From an uncultured Rhodospirillales bacterium (GTDB lineage: Bacteria > Pseudomonadota > Alphaproteobacteria > RF32 > CAG-239): a stretch of 64,000 nt of DNA. The stretch is from contig CACWQT010000002.1 of the NCBI GenBank assembly GCA_902763185.1, forward strand, positions 1-64,000. Reading direction: 5' to 3'. A program made the translations under genes and the position numbers. Positions 1 through 9,616 of the stretch are shown here, piece after piece (the stretch's first letter is position 1; each line of letters begins with the position of its first letter). The notes beneath the pieces are model-generated. The model searched no databases. It was given only the letters and a program-made list of their open reading frames with translations, and was not told where the DNA came from.

Positions 1-1
1 T

Positions 2-1174
2 GAGGGAATTAACGCTGATAACACCGAAGACTTAAATGTTCTCTCTGAATCAGCCATGTTTACCGCATCCTTACAACCGGCTCAAGCAGGTCATCCGACT
101 GCAGTTACCTTAAATCGTCAAAACTTTGCCACTGTTGCGCCTAACGCTTCCATAGCTCAATATTTGGAAAAGAACTACGCTACAGGCAACATGACCGAAA
201 TGTATGACAAGATTAAAAACGAAAATACTTTGTATGGTGCTTCTCGTGAAACGGCAGACCAATTAGGATATAATATCCTCCCCAATTTTGTTGAAGAGAA
301 CTTTACCATCTTAAAGAGTTTGAACCGTAACATAACTGATAAAATCTTAGCACCAACAAGAGAGGTTAATCGTATAACTGTCGGCGGGGATTACATTCAT
401 TTGGATACTAACCACAAATCTTACCTCGCAGGTTATGAGTTAAACGCATCATCTGCCTACATGTTTGGAGATAAGAGATTAGATAACAAAAACCGTTTAG
501 GTTTAGGTATTGACTTCACCAATATATCGACCAATTATGACGGTAGCAGTGACCGCAAATTAAATATTGTAACTGTATTTATGCCTTATCTGCATCAGTT
601 TACCAATAACTTACGTTTAGCATCAATCTTAAGCTTCGGTTATGGTGACGGCGAATATGACCGCGGTGCTGACCGTGAATCAGATATCACCGACATCTTC
701 TACGGCTTCACCAACGAATTACGCTACACCATCAATTTGAATGGCTTTGCCGAGTTAGAACCGGCATTGATGTTAAATGCGATCGGCTACACCGAAGACG
801 GCTTTGAAGAGGATAAAGGCTCCTCTGCTCTAATCAGCAAAAAGACACATAATAACAGCGTTGAAGCTGGCGTCGGATTATTCTTAAAGAAAAACGTTAC
901 TTTATCTAAGTTCAGTCGCTTAAATATGAAGATTGGCGGGGCCTACTATCGTGAATTTGCAGACCCGTATGACGATTTAACCATTCGTCACAGAGGCGCA
1001 GCCGGCTGGTATAAGATAAATGATTACGCACATATTTATGACAATGATCGCGCATTATTAGAAGCAGCGCTCGGTTATGAATATAAGAAATTGTCTGTTA
1101 CAGCCAAATACAATCAGCTCATCCAACGCGATAATCCGTCTATGATTGACGTTGACGTCAGATATAACTTCTAA
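2..1174 (+). CDS. Autotransporter-like outer-membrane beta-barrel protein, C-terminal part
   Basis: The reading frame is open from the window edge, so the N-terminal part lies outside and the first ATG at 56 is unlikely to be the true start. The visible ~390 residues alternate polar and hydrophobic residues in short strands. Examples are GGDYIHLDTNHKSYLAGYEL and repeats of the form xxGxGxxF and LRYTINLNG. The protein ends in DVDVRYNF, whose terminal Phe is typical of barrels recognised by the BAM complex. The known autotransporter pattern is an exported passenger followed by such a C-terminal barrel. Here the passenger is not visible, so the call rests on barrel character alone. A strong bidirectional terminator follows immediately. 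Confidence 0.7.
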   Translation, partial: EGINADNTEDLNVLSESAMFTASLQPAQAGHPTAVTLNRQNFATVAPNASIAQYLEKNYATGNMTEMYDKIKNENTLYGASRETADQLGYNILPNFVEENFTILKSLNRNITDKILAPTREVNRITVGGDYIHLDTNHKSYLAGYELNASSAYMFGDKRLDNKNRLGLGIDFTNISTNYDGSSDRKLNIVTVFMPYLHQFTNNLRLASILSFGYGDGEYDRGADRESDITDIFYGFTNELRYTINLNGFAELEPALMLNAIGYTEDGFEEDKGSSALISKKTHNNSVEAGVGLFLKKNVTLSKFSRLNMKIGGAYYREFADPYDDLTIRHRGAAGWYKINDYAHIYDNDRALLEAALGYEYKKLSVTAKYNQLIQRDNPSMIDVDVRYNF

Positions 1175-1176
1175 AA

Positions 1177-1213
1177 AATAAAGGCCGCTCATTAATTATG
1201 AGCGGCCTTTATT
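1177..1213. terminator. Bidirectional intrinsic terminator between convergent genes
   Basis: A perfect 16-bp inverted repeat (1177-1192 and 1198-1213) with a 5-nt loop has a GC core GGCCGCTCAT and A/T-rich outer arms, so each strand ends in a T-rich run. It lies between the barrel gene (plus) and pepF (minus). Confidence 0.9.
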
Positions 1214-1231
1214 TTATTAAGCTAAAGACTC

Positions 1232-3019
1232 TTAAAAATTCCCCCCTTTGCATAACTCCTCAAGTTGAACAAGGTAATATTTTATGAGATTTAGCCCTCC
1301 CTGCCAAAATTCGCGCTTCTCAGGATTTAGCCCGAACGGCTTAAATATTTCCTTATAATCGCCAATCGCAGTTTGAGAAAGAAGCTTCAAATATTTGTCT
1401 TCAAAATTTTTCACTTTACCGCTAAGTTTCAGCCAATAAAGCGAATTAACCACACAATCAGCAAAGGAATAAGCATACACATAAAACGGCAAAAAGAAAA
1501 AATGTCCCACCTGCTCCCAAATGGCAGCGGAATTATTATCCACCTCAACCGAAGGGCCAAGGCTTGCTTTCATCTCCTCAAGCCAAATCTCATTGAGTCG
1601 CTCCGCTGAAAGCTCGCCGGATTTACGCTCGGCATGAGCGCGTGTTTCAAAGAAATGAAATGCAATTTGACGGATAGCGGTGTTAATCATATCATTAACT
1701 TTCATCGCCAACAGAGATATTTTTTCTTTCTTATCTTTGGCATTATTAAGCATAGATTGGAACACCAACATCTCACCAAACACCGATGCCACTTCTTCAG
1801 TCGTCATTCTTGTTGTTTCGTTTAAAATGCCGTTTTTACGCCGTAGCTGATGGTGACAACCATGACCTAATTCATGCGCCAGTGTCAACACATCATTACG
1901 TTTACCGACAAAATTAAGCAACAAAAACGGATGCTCGGTAACAAGCGGTCCTGAACAGAATGCCCCGCTCCGTTTACCGGTTTTAGGCGCAACATCAATC
2001 CAGTTGTGAGAGAAAAATTCTTTTGCCACATCATAAAGCTTAGGCGAAAATGATTTATAGGCGTCTAAAACAATCTTAACTGTTTCATCCCAACTGTATG
2101 TTTTATCACTTTCAAACGGCAAAGGTGCATTTCTATCCCAATATTTAATCTTTTTAACCCCCAAGAGCTTAGCTTTAATCTTATAAAACCGCCAAGCAAT
2201 ATCCTTATAATTATCTCGCACGGTTTCTGCCAACACGTCAACCGTTTTATCGCTCACTTCCTCTGCAAGATTGCGTGCCGACATAGGTGTCTTAAAGCCG
2301 CGCTTTTCATCTTCCACCGCCTTATCTTTAATAATCATATTATAGATGTAGCTCACCGTAAAACTGTTTTCTTTAGACACACGATTAATCTCTTTACCGG
2401 CCTTTTCGCGAAGCTTGGCATCTTTGCTTAAAGAGAGTTTACTGATTTCCGCATCATTATATTTTTTGCCGTCAACCTCATAAGTCAGACGTGCCATAAA
2501 TTCCTCATAATATCTGACCCAAGCCGAACCGGAAGTAATATCTTTTTCAAGCAAAGTTTTCTCAATATCTTCTTTAAGTTCATAAGGCTTAAACTTACGA
2601 ACTCTTTTAAGATACGGCTGATAAAAAGAGATTCTCTTATCAGCTAATAAAGATGTTACTTGAGCATCAGAAAGCGCATTATACTCAAGTGAGAAAAACA
2701 ACAAATCTTTTGCCGCTTCAGTCAAGCTCTCGCTTATTCTCTGATAAAGAGCCGATGCCTTAGTATTTTGCATTTGCGTTACCATATTAAGATAAGCAAA
2801 GCCGGAAAGTTTTTCTGCCAAAACGCTTAATTTTTCTAAATCTTTTAAGGATTTTAAGAACTCATCTGCGGAAAGTTTAGCCACCTTTCCCCGATAATCT
2901 TTGGCAAACTTTTTAGCCTTTTGGGCATAAAGTTTTAAATCTTTATCAATCTGCTCGTCATCTATCCCTTTATAATATTCGGATAAATCCCAGTCAGGCA
3001 ATTTTTTACTTTTGGTCAT
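1232..3019 (-). CDS. pepF: Oligoendopeptidase F (M3 family zinc metallopeptidase)
   Basis: This is a cytoplasmic zinc peptidase that cleaves short peptides, 595 aa long, which matches the usual ~600 aa of PepF. The zinc-binding HExxH motif is visible as LAHELGHGCHH. The third ligand region is METRMTTEEVAS-like (TRMTTEEVASVFGE), typical of M3B enzymes. The ATG at 3019 was chosen because GGAGA sits 6 nt upstream and the following residues (MTKSKKLPDWDLSEYY) match the family N-terminus. A longer frame exists but only overlaps the upstream gene. The start overlaps the 3' end of the upstream membrane-protein gene by 14 nt, suggesting translational coupling in a three-gene operon with the nucleotidyltransferase. 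Confidence 0.93.
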   Translation of the reverse strand: MTKSKKLPDWDLSEYYKGIDDEQIDKDLKLYAQKAKKFAKDYRGKVAKLSADEFLKSLKDLEKLSVLAEKLSGFAYLNMVTQMQNTKASALYQRISESLTEAAKDLLFFSLEYNALSDAQVTSLLADKRISFYQPYLKRVRKFKPYELKEDIEKTLLEKDITSGSAWVRYYEEFMARLTYEVDGKKYNDAEISKLSLSKDAKLREKAGKEINRVSKENSFTVSYIYNMIIKDKAVEDEKRGFKTPMSARNLAEEVSDKTVDVLAETVRDNYKDIAWRFYKIKAKLLGVKKIKYWDRNAPLPFESDKTYSWDETVKIVLDAYKSFSPKLYDVAKEFFSHNWIDVAPKTGKRSGAFCSGPLVTEHPFLLLNFVGKRNDVLTLAHELGHGCHHQLRRKNGILNETTRMTTEEVASVFGEMLVFQSMLNNAKDKKEKISLLAMKVNDMINTAIRQIAFHFFETRAHAERKSGELSAERLNEIWLEEMKASLGPSVEVDNNSAAIWEQVGHFFFLPFYVYAYSFADCVVNSLYWLKLSGKVKNFEDKYLKLLSQTAIGDYKEIFKPFGLNPEKREFWQGGLNLIKYYLVQLEELCKGGNF

Positions 3020-3449
3020 CTGTATTCTCCTTGATATCATCACGCAATAAATCTGTATTTTCCATATTTTCATCAAGCATATTGGCTTCAAGCAAATCTT
3101 CCGGATACGGCTCAGTGTCCATTTCAAAAGGCACTGCTTCTAACTCCGGCTCAAACAAATAGTTTGCCCACGGCGTTTTCTGCTCCCCCTTAAAAAACAT
3201 TTTCATACCTTGCCACACCACACCGGCATAACAAATATACCCTTTATTGATAGTCGATATAACATGTCCGAAGTCTGATTTCTCGATCTGACTAAAGTCA
3301 TTTGCCATCTGATAAGTGCAAGGTGTAAAACCGCGCTGTTTCATATCAATATGCGGCGCAACGGCAACTACAACCGAAAATAAAAAGAAAATTAAGACCA
3401 TTAAACCGCAAACAAAGATAAGCCAATAATCCTTAAACCACTTTTTCAA
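3006..3449 (-). CDS. Small single-pass membrane protein, unknown function
   Basis: The 147-aa product is not recognised. It has a short basic N-terminus (LKKWFKDYW) and one strongly hydrophobic segment at about residues 8-31. A polar region with two Cys (PCTY and YICYAG) follows, then an acidic tail rich in E and D, so most of the protein probably lies outside the inner membrane. I prefer a TTG start at 3449 because AGGAGA lies 5-6 nt upstream. The ATG at 3494 would extend it 62 nt into the preceding gene without a good Shine-Dalgarno. The start overlaps the end of the nucleotidyltransferase gene, and the stop overlaps pepF. Confidence 0.6.
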   Translation of the reverse strand: MKKWFKDYWLIFVCGLMVLIFFLFSVVVAVAPHIDMKQRGFTPCTYQMANDFSQIEKSDFGHVISTINKGYICYAGVVWQGMKMFFKGEQKTPWANYLFEPELEAVPFEMDTEPYPEDLLEANMLDENMENTDLLRDDIKENTDDQK

Positions 3450-4188
3450 ATTTTCTCTCCTGATAATATGTATCAAGTAATGCCAATTCCTCACGCGTAT
3501 TGGCGCTGGCTACTTCTTTAGCATCCCCTTTGATTGCCGTGCATTTTAGCCCCATATCACGAGCAATCTGCACGGCATCGGTAAGATAATATTCATTGGC
3601 GGCATTTTCATTACCGATATGATGTAAAATTTGGAACAAATAGCGTCCATCAAACCCCATACAACCGGAATTACAAAATGTAATATTTTTTTCTTCATCA
3701 CTGGCATCTTTATATTCCACAATGCCCAAAAGTTCATCACCCTGCATTTTAAGTCTGCCGTAACGTGCCGCATCTTCGGGAACAAAGCCCAAAACCACCA
3801 CGGCATAGCCCTCTTCCACTTTTTGAGCTGTGCGATAAAATGTTTCGGCGCTGATAAGCGGTGTATCGCCAAAAATCACAAACACCGTCCCCTTAAAATC
3901 TTTTAATTCCGGCTCTGCACACAGCACGGCATGTCCGGTGCCGAGTTGTTCTTTTTGCACCACGGTAGGATTGGGATATACTTCTTTTTTGACCAAGTCA
4001 CCTTCTTCAGAAATGACGGTAACAATTTTTTTAACGTTCATGGTTTCAAGTGTATCCAAAATATGCCTAATCATCGGCTTATTTGCCACCGGCATCATCA
4101 CCTTCGGCAGGTCCGATTTCATCCGCGTACCTTTACCGGCACCCAATACCACCGCAGCAATCTCATTAGTTAACATATTTTCAATCAT
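3433..4188 (-). CDS. GlmU-like nucleotidyltransferase domain protein (no acetyltransferase domain)
   Basis: The 251-aa protein has the sugar-1-phosphate nucleotidyltransferase fold. Its signature is LGAGKGTRMKSDLPKVM, followed by KEQLGTGHAV and VFGDTPLI-type motifs (seen as IFGDTPLI), as in the uridyltransferase half of GlmU. It most likely transfers UMP to an N-acetylhexosamine-1-phosphate. Full GlmU has about 450 aa, with a C-terminal left-handed beta-helix acetyltransferase; that half is absent here and the frame ends cleanly at YQERKFEKVV. The start at 4188 was chosen because a GGGGG stretch lies 8 nt upstream; an upstream ATG at 4203 overlaps that site. It heads a minus-strand operon with the membrane protein and pepF. 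The exact sugar substrate is inference. Confidence 0.75.
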   Translation of the reverse strand: MIENMLTNEIAAVVLGAGKGTRMKSDLPKVMMPVANKPMIRHILDTLETMNVKKIVTVISEEGDLVKKEVYPNPTVVQKEQLGTGHAVLCAEPELKDFKGTVFVIFGDTPLISAETFYRTAQKVEEGYAVVVLGFVPEDAARYGRLKMQGDELLGIVEYKDASDEEKNITFCNSGCMGFDGRYLFQILHHIGNENAANEYYLTDAVQIARDMGLKCTAIKGDAKEVASANTREELALLDTYYQERKFEKVV

Positions 4189-4288
4189 AAAGTTATCCCC
4201 CATTACAAATTAACCGCTTTTCTTTAATAAGAAATATACTATACTGCTATCATCAAACAGCAAAAGACGCAACATTGAAAGAAAAGAT

Positions 4289-6379
4289 ATGAAGAAGTTT
4301 TTTACCGGCATTCTCTTGACTGCACTATGTTTAATCTCATCGGAAAGTTTCGCCAGCGTAATTAGTGCTGCCGAAAGCAATTCCATGCCGAAAATTGACC
4401 TTAAAAAAACTCGTCAGGATTTAGAACGTGTATATAAAAAACTTCCGGATATAAATGATAAAGAGGCCATGTCCGCTTATATCAAAGAACGCTTAAAAGT
4501 CGTGCAACACGCCGACATGACCGAAGAAGAAGCTTCACGCCCCGGAAGCGTCAGCTTGGTCGACACCAACAAATTAAAACAGAATCAGCAACAAACTCTT
4601 TCCGCATATGAAAAAATTTATAACGAAAGTATGAAAAAGGCATCCGAAACCGGCACCTTAAACGAAAACACCGAATTAACCGGAACATTTTTCCGTCCCA
4701 TCACCCAACCGGAAAATCCTGAACAGTTTGTGCCGGACTTCCCATATATCAACATCAAACTCTCTGATAATCGTGAAATTATGGCACCAGCCGAAGAGCA
4801 TATTGCATACCTGCTTTCCACTATCAAAATTGAGGCTTCTGGCCTCTTAAAGGTAACCGAAGAATTTGTCTTTGTTTCAAACAATAGTATTTTTCCTCAA
4901 GGATTCTTCCGTATTTTGCCCAAATATACTTATTCCAGAAACAACCACAAACGCCGCATAGATTTAACCTTAAATTCCGTTACCGTCAACAATGAAGAAG
5001 TGCCTTACAAAGTAACCGAAATCGGTGATTATCTTTATATAGAACCGCAAAAACCGTTAGAATTGCCGACCGGCGTTTATACGTATCGCTTTAACTATTA
5101 CATTGACCGCGCAATTTGGTTTTATGATAATTTTGCCGAACTTTACTGGGGTTTAACTGCCCGCACCCTTCCGGATGTTGTCGGCTCTGCCAATGCTGTG
5201 GTTATTTTACCGACCAACAATGAATTTTTAGCTCAAAATGCCATTGTCAGCACCAGAGACGGCATTTTTCCTGAACGCGTAACCATCGCAAATATAGAAA
5301 AGAACGTTTTAGCCTTTGCAGATACCGAGGCTTTAGGCACAGGTGATGAAGTCCACCTCTTTTTAACGCTTGATAAAAACACATTGATAGCCCCTGATTT
5401 ACTCACACGCTATCTCTGGTTTGTTCAGGACCATGGCATGGTATTATTTGCGCTTTTGGCATTGCTGGCGATCTTTTTATCCTATCGCATTTCCTTAAAG
5501 CAAATTCGCCAAAATCAAGATAAAACCAATGCCGTCATCAAAAAGACACCGGCAGTTTTTCGCCTGATTAACACAGGTATTTATGATAAAAGATCCTTAC
5601 TTGCCGAGATTTTAAACCTCACCAATAAAAATATTATATCATTAGCAACAGTCAACGGTGAACCGACCCTTATCAAAAAAACAGATAATTTATCCAAACT
5701 TTCTAAAACCGAACAAAAGCTGACAAAAAAACTGTTTCCGACAACCGAAACGATTTTATCGGCAAGTGCTGCATCTTCCCTCAAATTACAGCGGGCCTAT
5801 AAATTTTTAGCTCGTAAAATTTATCAGGATTATACACTCTACCTCTTAAAACTTAATCGGTATTATCTGACATTTGGCTTTGCCATGCTCATTTGCGGTA
5901 TATTTGCGGCCTCTGCAATTGCCGTTAACCCGACACACACTTTCTGGGTAATCTTTGTTTGCACAGCATTGATGTTGCCGTATTTTTATCCTTTGGAACA
6001 TACTTTTAAGCACAAAGTATTAAATATCGGCTTAAAAATATTTTCAGGCTTAGCAGTCTTAGGCATTGCCGCTTGGATGTCTATTTACACCTCCTATACT
6101 TATGCGGCAATTATTTTAATTTCTTTGGGCGTCATTTTCTACTACCACCGCCTGTTCTGCCGTCGCAACGGTTTACTGCGCAACAAAGTCAAAGAAACCG
6201 AAGAATATAAATCTTACTTACAAAAAAATACTGAATTGACCGTTGCCGCACGTGATTTCAACTCTAAAATTCCGTATATTTATGCATTCGGACTCGAAAA
6301 CAAATTTAAGGACGTGGCAATTTTTTCTCAAATTGAAGAATTTGCACCGTTTATAACTGCAACCAAAGAAAAGGAATAA
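4289..6379 (+). CDS. DUF2207-type predicted membrane protein
   Basis: The 696-aa protein begins with a signal peptide (MKKFFTGILLTALCLISSESFA). A long extracytoplasmic region follows, with a beta-rich domain at about residues 150-350. A membrane segment comes next (around 385-405, LFALLALLAIFLSY), then a cytoplasmic stretch starting PAVFRLINTGIYDKRSLLAEI, and further hydrophobic segments near 530-620. This layout and the motif after the first helix match DUF2207 membrane proteins, whose function is unknown. It is 4 nt upstream of rfbA on the same strand and probably belongs to that operon, which hints at an envelope role. TATACT-like -10 sequences occur at 4235-4245 without a convincing -35. 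Confidence 0.7.
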   Translation: MKKFFTGILLTALCLISSESFASVISAAESNSMPKIDLKKTRQDLERVYKKLPDINDKEAMSAYIKERLKVVQHADMTEEEASRPGSVSLVDTNKLKQNQQQTLSAYEKIYNESMKKASETGTLNENTELTGTFFRPITQPENPEQFVPDFPYINIKLSDNREIMAPAEEHIAYLLSTIKIEASGLLKVTEEFVFVSNNSIFPQGFFRILPKYTYSRNNHKRRIDLTLNSVTVNNEEVPYKVTEIGDYLYIEPQKPLELPTGVYTYRFNYYIDRAIWFYDNFAELYWGLTARTLPDVVGSANAVVILPTNNEFLAQNAIVSTRDGIFPERVTIANIEKNVLAFADTEALGTGDEVHLFLTLDKNTLIAPDLLTRYLWFVQDHGMVLFALLALLAIFLSYRISLKQIRQNQDKTNAVIKKTPAVFRLINTGIYDKRSLLAEILNLTNKNIISLATVNGEPTLIKKTDNLSKLSKTEQKLTKKLFPTTETILSASAASSLKLQRAYKFLARKIYQDYTLYLLKLNRYYLTFGFAMLICGIFAASAIAVNPTHTFWVIFVCTALMLPYFYPLEHTFKHKVLNIGLKIFSGLAVLGIAAWMSIYTSYTYAAIILISLGVIFYYHRLFCRRNGLLRNKVKETEEYKSYLQKNTELTVAARDFNSKIPYIYAFGLENKFKDVAIFSQIEEFAPFITATKEKE

Positions 6380-6383
6380 GCAC

Positions 6384-7271
6384 ATGAAAGGTATTATCTT
6401 AGCCGGCGGCTCCGGCACCAGACTTTACCCTTTGACACAAAGCGTATCAAAGCAATTATTACCGGTTTATGATAAGCCGATGATATATTACCCTTTATCG
6501 GTTTTAATGCTCTTCGGGATTAAGGATATTCTCATCATTTCCACCCCGCATGACACTCCAAATATTGAACATTTATTGGGAACAGGTGCCGATTTGGGCT
6601 TAAATCTGCAATACAAAGTTCAAGATGCCCCTAACGGCATTGCCGAAGCCTTTATTTTGGGTAAAAACTTTATCCACAATGACAATGTTTGCCTCATTTT
6701 GGGCGATAACATCTTTTACATTCAATCTCAGATAAAAGAATATGCCGTAGAAGTTAACACAACAACCGATAAAGCAACCGTTTTCGGTTACCATGTTTCT
6801 GATCCAGAACGCTTTGGGGTTATTGAATTTGATAAAGACCGTCGCGTTGTATCCATAGAAGAAAAGCCAAAGAAACCAAAATCAAACTATGCCGTAACCG
6901 GACTTTATTTTTATCCCTCGGATGTTTGTGAAAAGGCCGCCAATTTAAAGCCGTCTGCTCGAGGTGAATTGGAAATAACCGACTTAAACAAACTTTATTT
7001 AAAAGAAGACAGATTAAACGTTATCCCGTTAAAACGTGGCAGTGCTTGGCTTGATGCTGGAACACCGGATAGCTTAATGGAATCAGCCCAATTTGTGCAA
7101 ATCATAGAACAGCGCCAAGGCCTAAAGCTCTCCTGCATAGAAGAGATTGCTTATCGCCAAGGATTTATTGACAATGCCCAAATGCAAAAACTGATAAACC
7201 GCCTAAAAGACGGCGTCCCCTATAAAGAATATTTAAAGAAAGTATACGAGGAATATCATGATCTTTACTAA
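6384..7271 (+). CDS. rfbA: Glucose-1-phosphate thymidylyltransferase
   Basis: RmlA/RfbA couples glucose-1-phosphate and dTTP to dTDP-glucose, the first step of dTDP-L-rhamnose synthesis in the cytoplasm. The 295-aa length is standard. The N-terminal nucleotide-binding motif LAGGSGTRLYPLT is followed by KQLLPVYDKPMIYYPLS, then LILGDNIFY, EEKPKKPKSNYAVTGLYFY and GSAWLDAGTPDSL, all characteristic of the family. AAAGGA lies about 8 nt upstream of the ATG. The 3' end overlaps rfbC by 14 nt, part of a tight A-C-D-B operon. Confidence 0.97.
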   Translation: MKGIILAGGSGTRLYPLTQSVSKQLLPVYDKPMIYYPLSVLMLFGIKDILIISTPHDTPNIEHLLGTGADLGLNLQYKVQDAPNGIAEAFILGKNFIHNDNVCLILGDNIFYIQSQIKEYAVEVNTTTDKATVFGYHVSDPERFGVIEFDKDRRVVSIEEKPKKPKSNYAVTGLYFYPSDVCEKAANLKPSARGELEITDLNKLYLKEDRLNVIPLKRGSAWLDAGTPDSLMESAQFVQIIEQRQGLKLSCIEEIAYRQGFIDNAQMQKLINRLKDGVPYKEYLKKVYEEYHDLY

Positions 7272-7806
7272 AACAGAATTGGAAGGTGTTTACATCTTAG
7301 AGCCGCGAGTTTTTACCGATTCGCGCGGTTATTTCTTTGAAAGTTATAACGAACAAGAATTTAAGAACAACGGCTTAAATTACACTTTCGTACAAGATAA
7401 CCAATCGTTTTCCAAATATGGCACGATTCGCGGACTTCATTTTCAAAAAGGCACACATGCCCAAGCCAAACTTGTGCGTATTATTTCAGGCGAAGTTTTA
7501 GACGTTGCCGTGGATATCCGCCGCAATTCACCGACTTACGGCAAACATGTTGCTGTCAAATTATCCGGTGAGAACCAAAAGCAACTCCTCATTCCGAGGG
7601 GATTTGCTCACGGTTTTTCGGTTTTATCCGACACCGCCGTGTTTACCTATAAATGCGATAATTTTTATTGCAAAGAGGCAGAAGGCGGCTTATGCGTCAA
7701 TGATCCGGCATTAGGCATTGATTGGCAGATTGATATGTCTAAGGCCAACGTTTTGGAAAGAGATTTAAATCACCCCTTATTAAAGGATTTAGAACCATGT
7801 TTTTAG
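7258..7806 (+). CDS. rfbC: dTDP-4-dehydrorhamnose 3,5-epimerase
   Basis: RmlC/RfbC epimerises dTDP-4-keto-6-deoxyglucose at C3 and C5, the third step of the rhamnose pathway. The 182-aa cupin shows the catalytic His in GTIRGLHFQ and the conserved QAKLVRIISGEVLDVAVDIR. The LIPRGFAHGF motif and the later FTYKCDNFY tyrosine region are also present. It overlaps rfbA by 14 nt at its start and rfbD by 10 nt at its end, so expression is probably coupled. The Shine-Dalgarno (ACGAGGAAT) lies within the end of rfbA. Confidence 0.97.
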   Translation: MIFTKTELEGVYILEPRVFTDSRGYFFESYNEQEFKNNGLNYTFVQDNQSFSKYGTIRGLHFQKGTHAQAKLVRIISGEVLDVAVDIRRNSPTYGKHVAVKLSGENQKQLLIPRGFAHGFSVLSDTAVFTYKCDNFYCKEAEGGLCVNDPALGIDWQIDMSKANVLERDLNHPLLKDLEPCF

Positions 7807-8621
7807 TAACCGGAGCGAACGGTCAATTAGGCACGGCATTGCACACTCTATTAGGTGATAAAGCCGTTTATATTGACCGTGAAGAATTGGATTTAACCGA
7901 CGAAGATGCCGTTAAATCATACCTGACCAATAATCCGTTTGACTGTGTCATCAACTGCGCCGCTTACACTGCCGTAGATAAAGCGGAAGAAGATGGCGAT
8001 AACGCACATAAAGTTAATGCACTTGCCCCGCTCTATCTCGCAAAATATGCTAAAAAGCTTGTACATATTTCAACCGATTATGTTTTTGACGGCACCAATT
8101 ATAAACCATATACCGAAGATGATACCACACACCCTGTTTCAGTTTATGGCAAGACCAAACGCGAAGGCGAATTAAACGTTTTAAATAACGCCAAAACAGC
8201 TATCATCATCCGCACTGCATGGCTCTATTCGCCCCATGGCGGCAACTTTGTTAAGACCATGCGCAAGTTGGGCGCAGAGCGAGATAAATTAACCGTTATT
8301 TTTGACCAAATAGGAACGCCAACCAACGCCTATGACTTAGCCGCCGCGATTATCACCATTTTGCCCCAAATCAAAGACGGCGAAAAAGAAATTTATCACT
8401 ACACTAACGAGGGTGTTTGCTCGTGGTATGACTTTGCGTTGGAAATAATGAACCTTTCAAAGCTGAACTGCTCCGTTTTACCGATAGAAACCAAGGACTA
8501 TCCGACACCGGCCCATCGTCCGCACTATTCGGTTTTAAACAAAGCAAAAATCAAACAACGTTTTAACATCACAATTCCCCATTGGAAGGAGAGTCTAGAA
8601 AAATGTCTCAAACAATTTTAG
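7797..8621 (+). CDS. rfbD: dTDP-4-dehydrorhamnose reductase
   Basis: RmlD/RfbD reduces dTDP-4-keto-rhamnose to dTDP-L-rhamnose, the final step. The 274-aa protein has the Rossmann motif LVTGANGQLGTAL at the N-terminus. HISTDYVFDG and the catalytic YGKTKREGE (YxxxK) are present, as expected for extended short-chain dehydrogenases. The substrate-side motif IIRTAWLYSPHGGNFVKTM is also clear. The gene overlaps rfbC by 10 nt, and its last codons overlap the beginning of rfbB. Confidence 0.97.
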   Translation: MFLVTGANGQLGTALHTLLGDKAVYIDREELDLTDEDAVKSYLTNNPFDCVINCAAYTAVDKAEEDGDNAHKVNALAPLYLAKYAKKLVHISTDYVFDGTNYKPYTEDDTTHPVSVYGKTKREGELNVLNNAKTAIIIRTAWLYSPHGGNFVKTMRKLGAERDKLTVIFDQIGTPTNAYDLAAAIITILPQIKDGEKEIYHYTNEGVCSWYDFALEIMNLSKLNCSVLPIETKDYPTPAHRPHYSVLNKAKIKQRFNITIPHWKESLEKCLKQF

Positions 8622-9616
8622 TAACCGGCGGCGCAGGTTTTATCGGCGCAAACTTTATCCCTTATTTTATGGCAAAACATCCGGACTATAAGGTTATCAA
8701 TCTTGATAAACTGACTTATGCCGGCAATTTGGATAATTTAAAAGAAGTTGAAAACAATCCCAATTATACCTTTATCAAAGGCGATATTTGTGATGAGAAT
8801 CTGGTAAATTCTTTGTTTGACAAATACGAAATTACCGGCGTCATTCACTTTGCCGCCGAAAGCCACGTGGATAATTCCATTAAAGGACCGCGCGCCTTCA
8901 TCAACACCAATTTACTGGGAACTTTTAATCTTTTGGAAGCCGCTCGAACCCACTGGTTTGATGCCCCGTTTACCCCCAAACAGGGAAAAGAAAATTATCG
9001 CTTCCACCATATTTCAACCGATGAGGTTTTCGGAACACTGGGCGATACCGGCTACTTTAGCGAAACCACACCTTATGCGCCGAATTCACCTTATTCTGCC
9101 AGTAAGGCCGGTTCAGACTTTTTGGTCAGAGCCTATCACCACACTTTTGGCATGAATACCACCACGTCTAACTGCTCCAACAACTACGGACCAAAGCAAC
9201 ACAGCGAAAAGCTCATCCCGACCATTATCCGTAACTGCTTGGCTTTATCACCGATACCGATTTACGGCAACGGCAAGAACATCCGTGACTGGTTATACGT
9301 TACCGATCATGCCAAAGCAATAGACATTATTTTCCACCATGGTGTTTCTGGCGAAACATATAACGTCGGTGGTCATAATGAGTTGACTAACATTGAGATT
9401 ACCACCGCTATTTGCGAACTGTTAGATACAATTAAACCACGCTCCGATGGCAAAAAATACGCGGATTTAATCACCTATGTTAAAGACCGCGCCGGTCACG
9501 ACAAACGCTATGCGATTGACCCGACCAAAATTACCAATGAGCTGGGTTATAAACCGGATGAAACCTTTAAAACCGGTATTGTCAAAACCGTTAAATGGTA
9601 TCTAGATAAAGCATAA
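8603..9616 (+). CDS. rfbB: dTDP-glucose 4,6-dehydratase
   Basis: RmlB/RfbB converts dTDP-glucose to dTDP-4-keto-6-deoxyglucose using bound NAD. The 337-aa protein shows VTGGAGFIGANF at its N-terminus, AAESHVDNSI, the catalytic HISTDEVFG and YSASKAGSD (YxxxK). TSNCSNNYGPKQHSEKLIP and KNIRDWLYV follow, all diagnostic. The ATG at 8603 is preferred over one at 8582 because AAGGAGAG precedes it by 9 nt and the family starts there. It overlaps the end of rfbD by 19 nt. Its 3' end overlaps the convergent membrane-protein gene by 26 nt. Together rfbACDB make dTDP-L-rhamnose, probably for LPS or a surface polysaccharide. Confidence 0.97.
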   Translation: MSQTILVTGGAGFIGANFIPYFMAKHPDYKVINLDKLTYAGNLDNLKEVENNPNYTFIKGDICDENLVNSLFDKYEITGVIHFAAESHVDNSIKGPRAFINTNLLGTFNLLEAARTHWFDAPFTPKQGKENYRFHHISTDEVFGTLGDTGYFSETTPYAPNSPYSASKAGSDFLVRAYHHTFGMNTTTSNCSNNYGPKQHSEKLIPTIIRNCLALSPIPIYGNGKNIRDWLYVTDHAKAIDIIFHHGVSGETYNVGGHNELTNIEITTAICELLDTIKPRSDGKKYADLITYVKDRAGHDKRYAIDPTKITNELGYKPDETFKTGIVKTVKWYLDKA

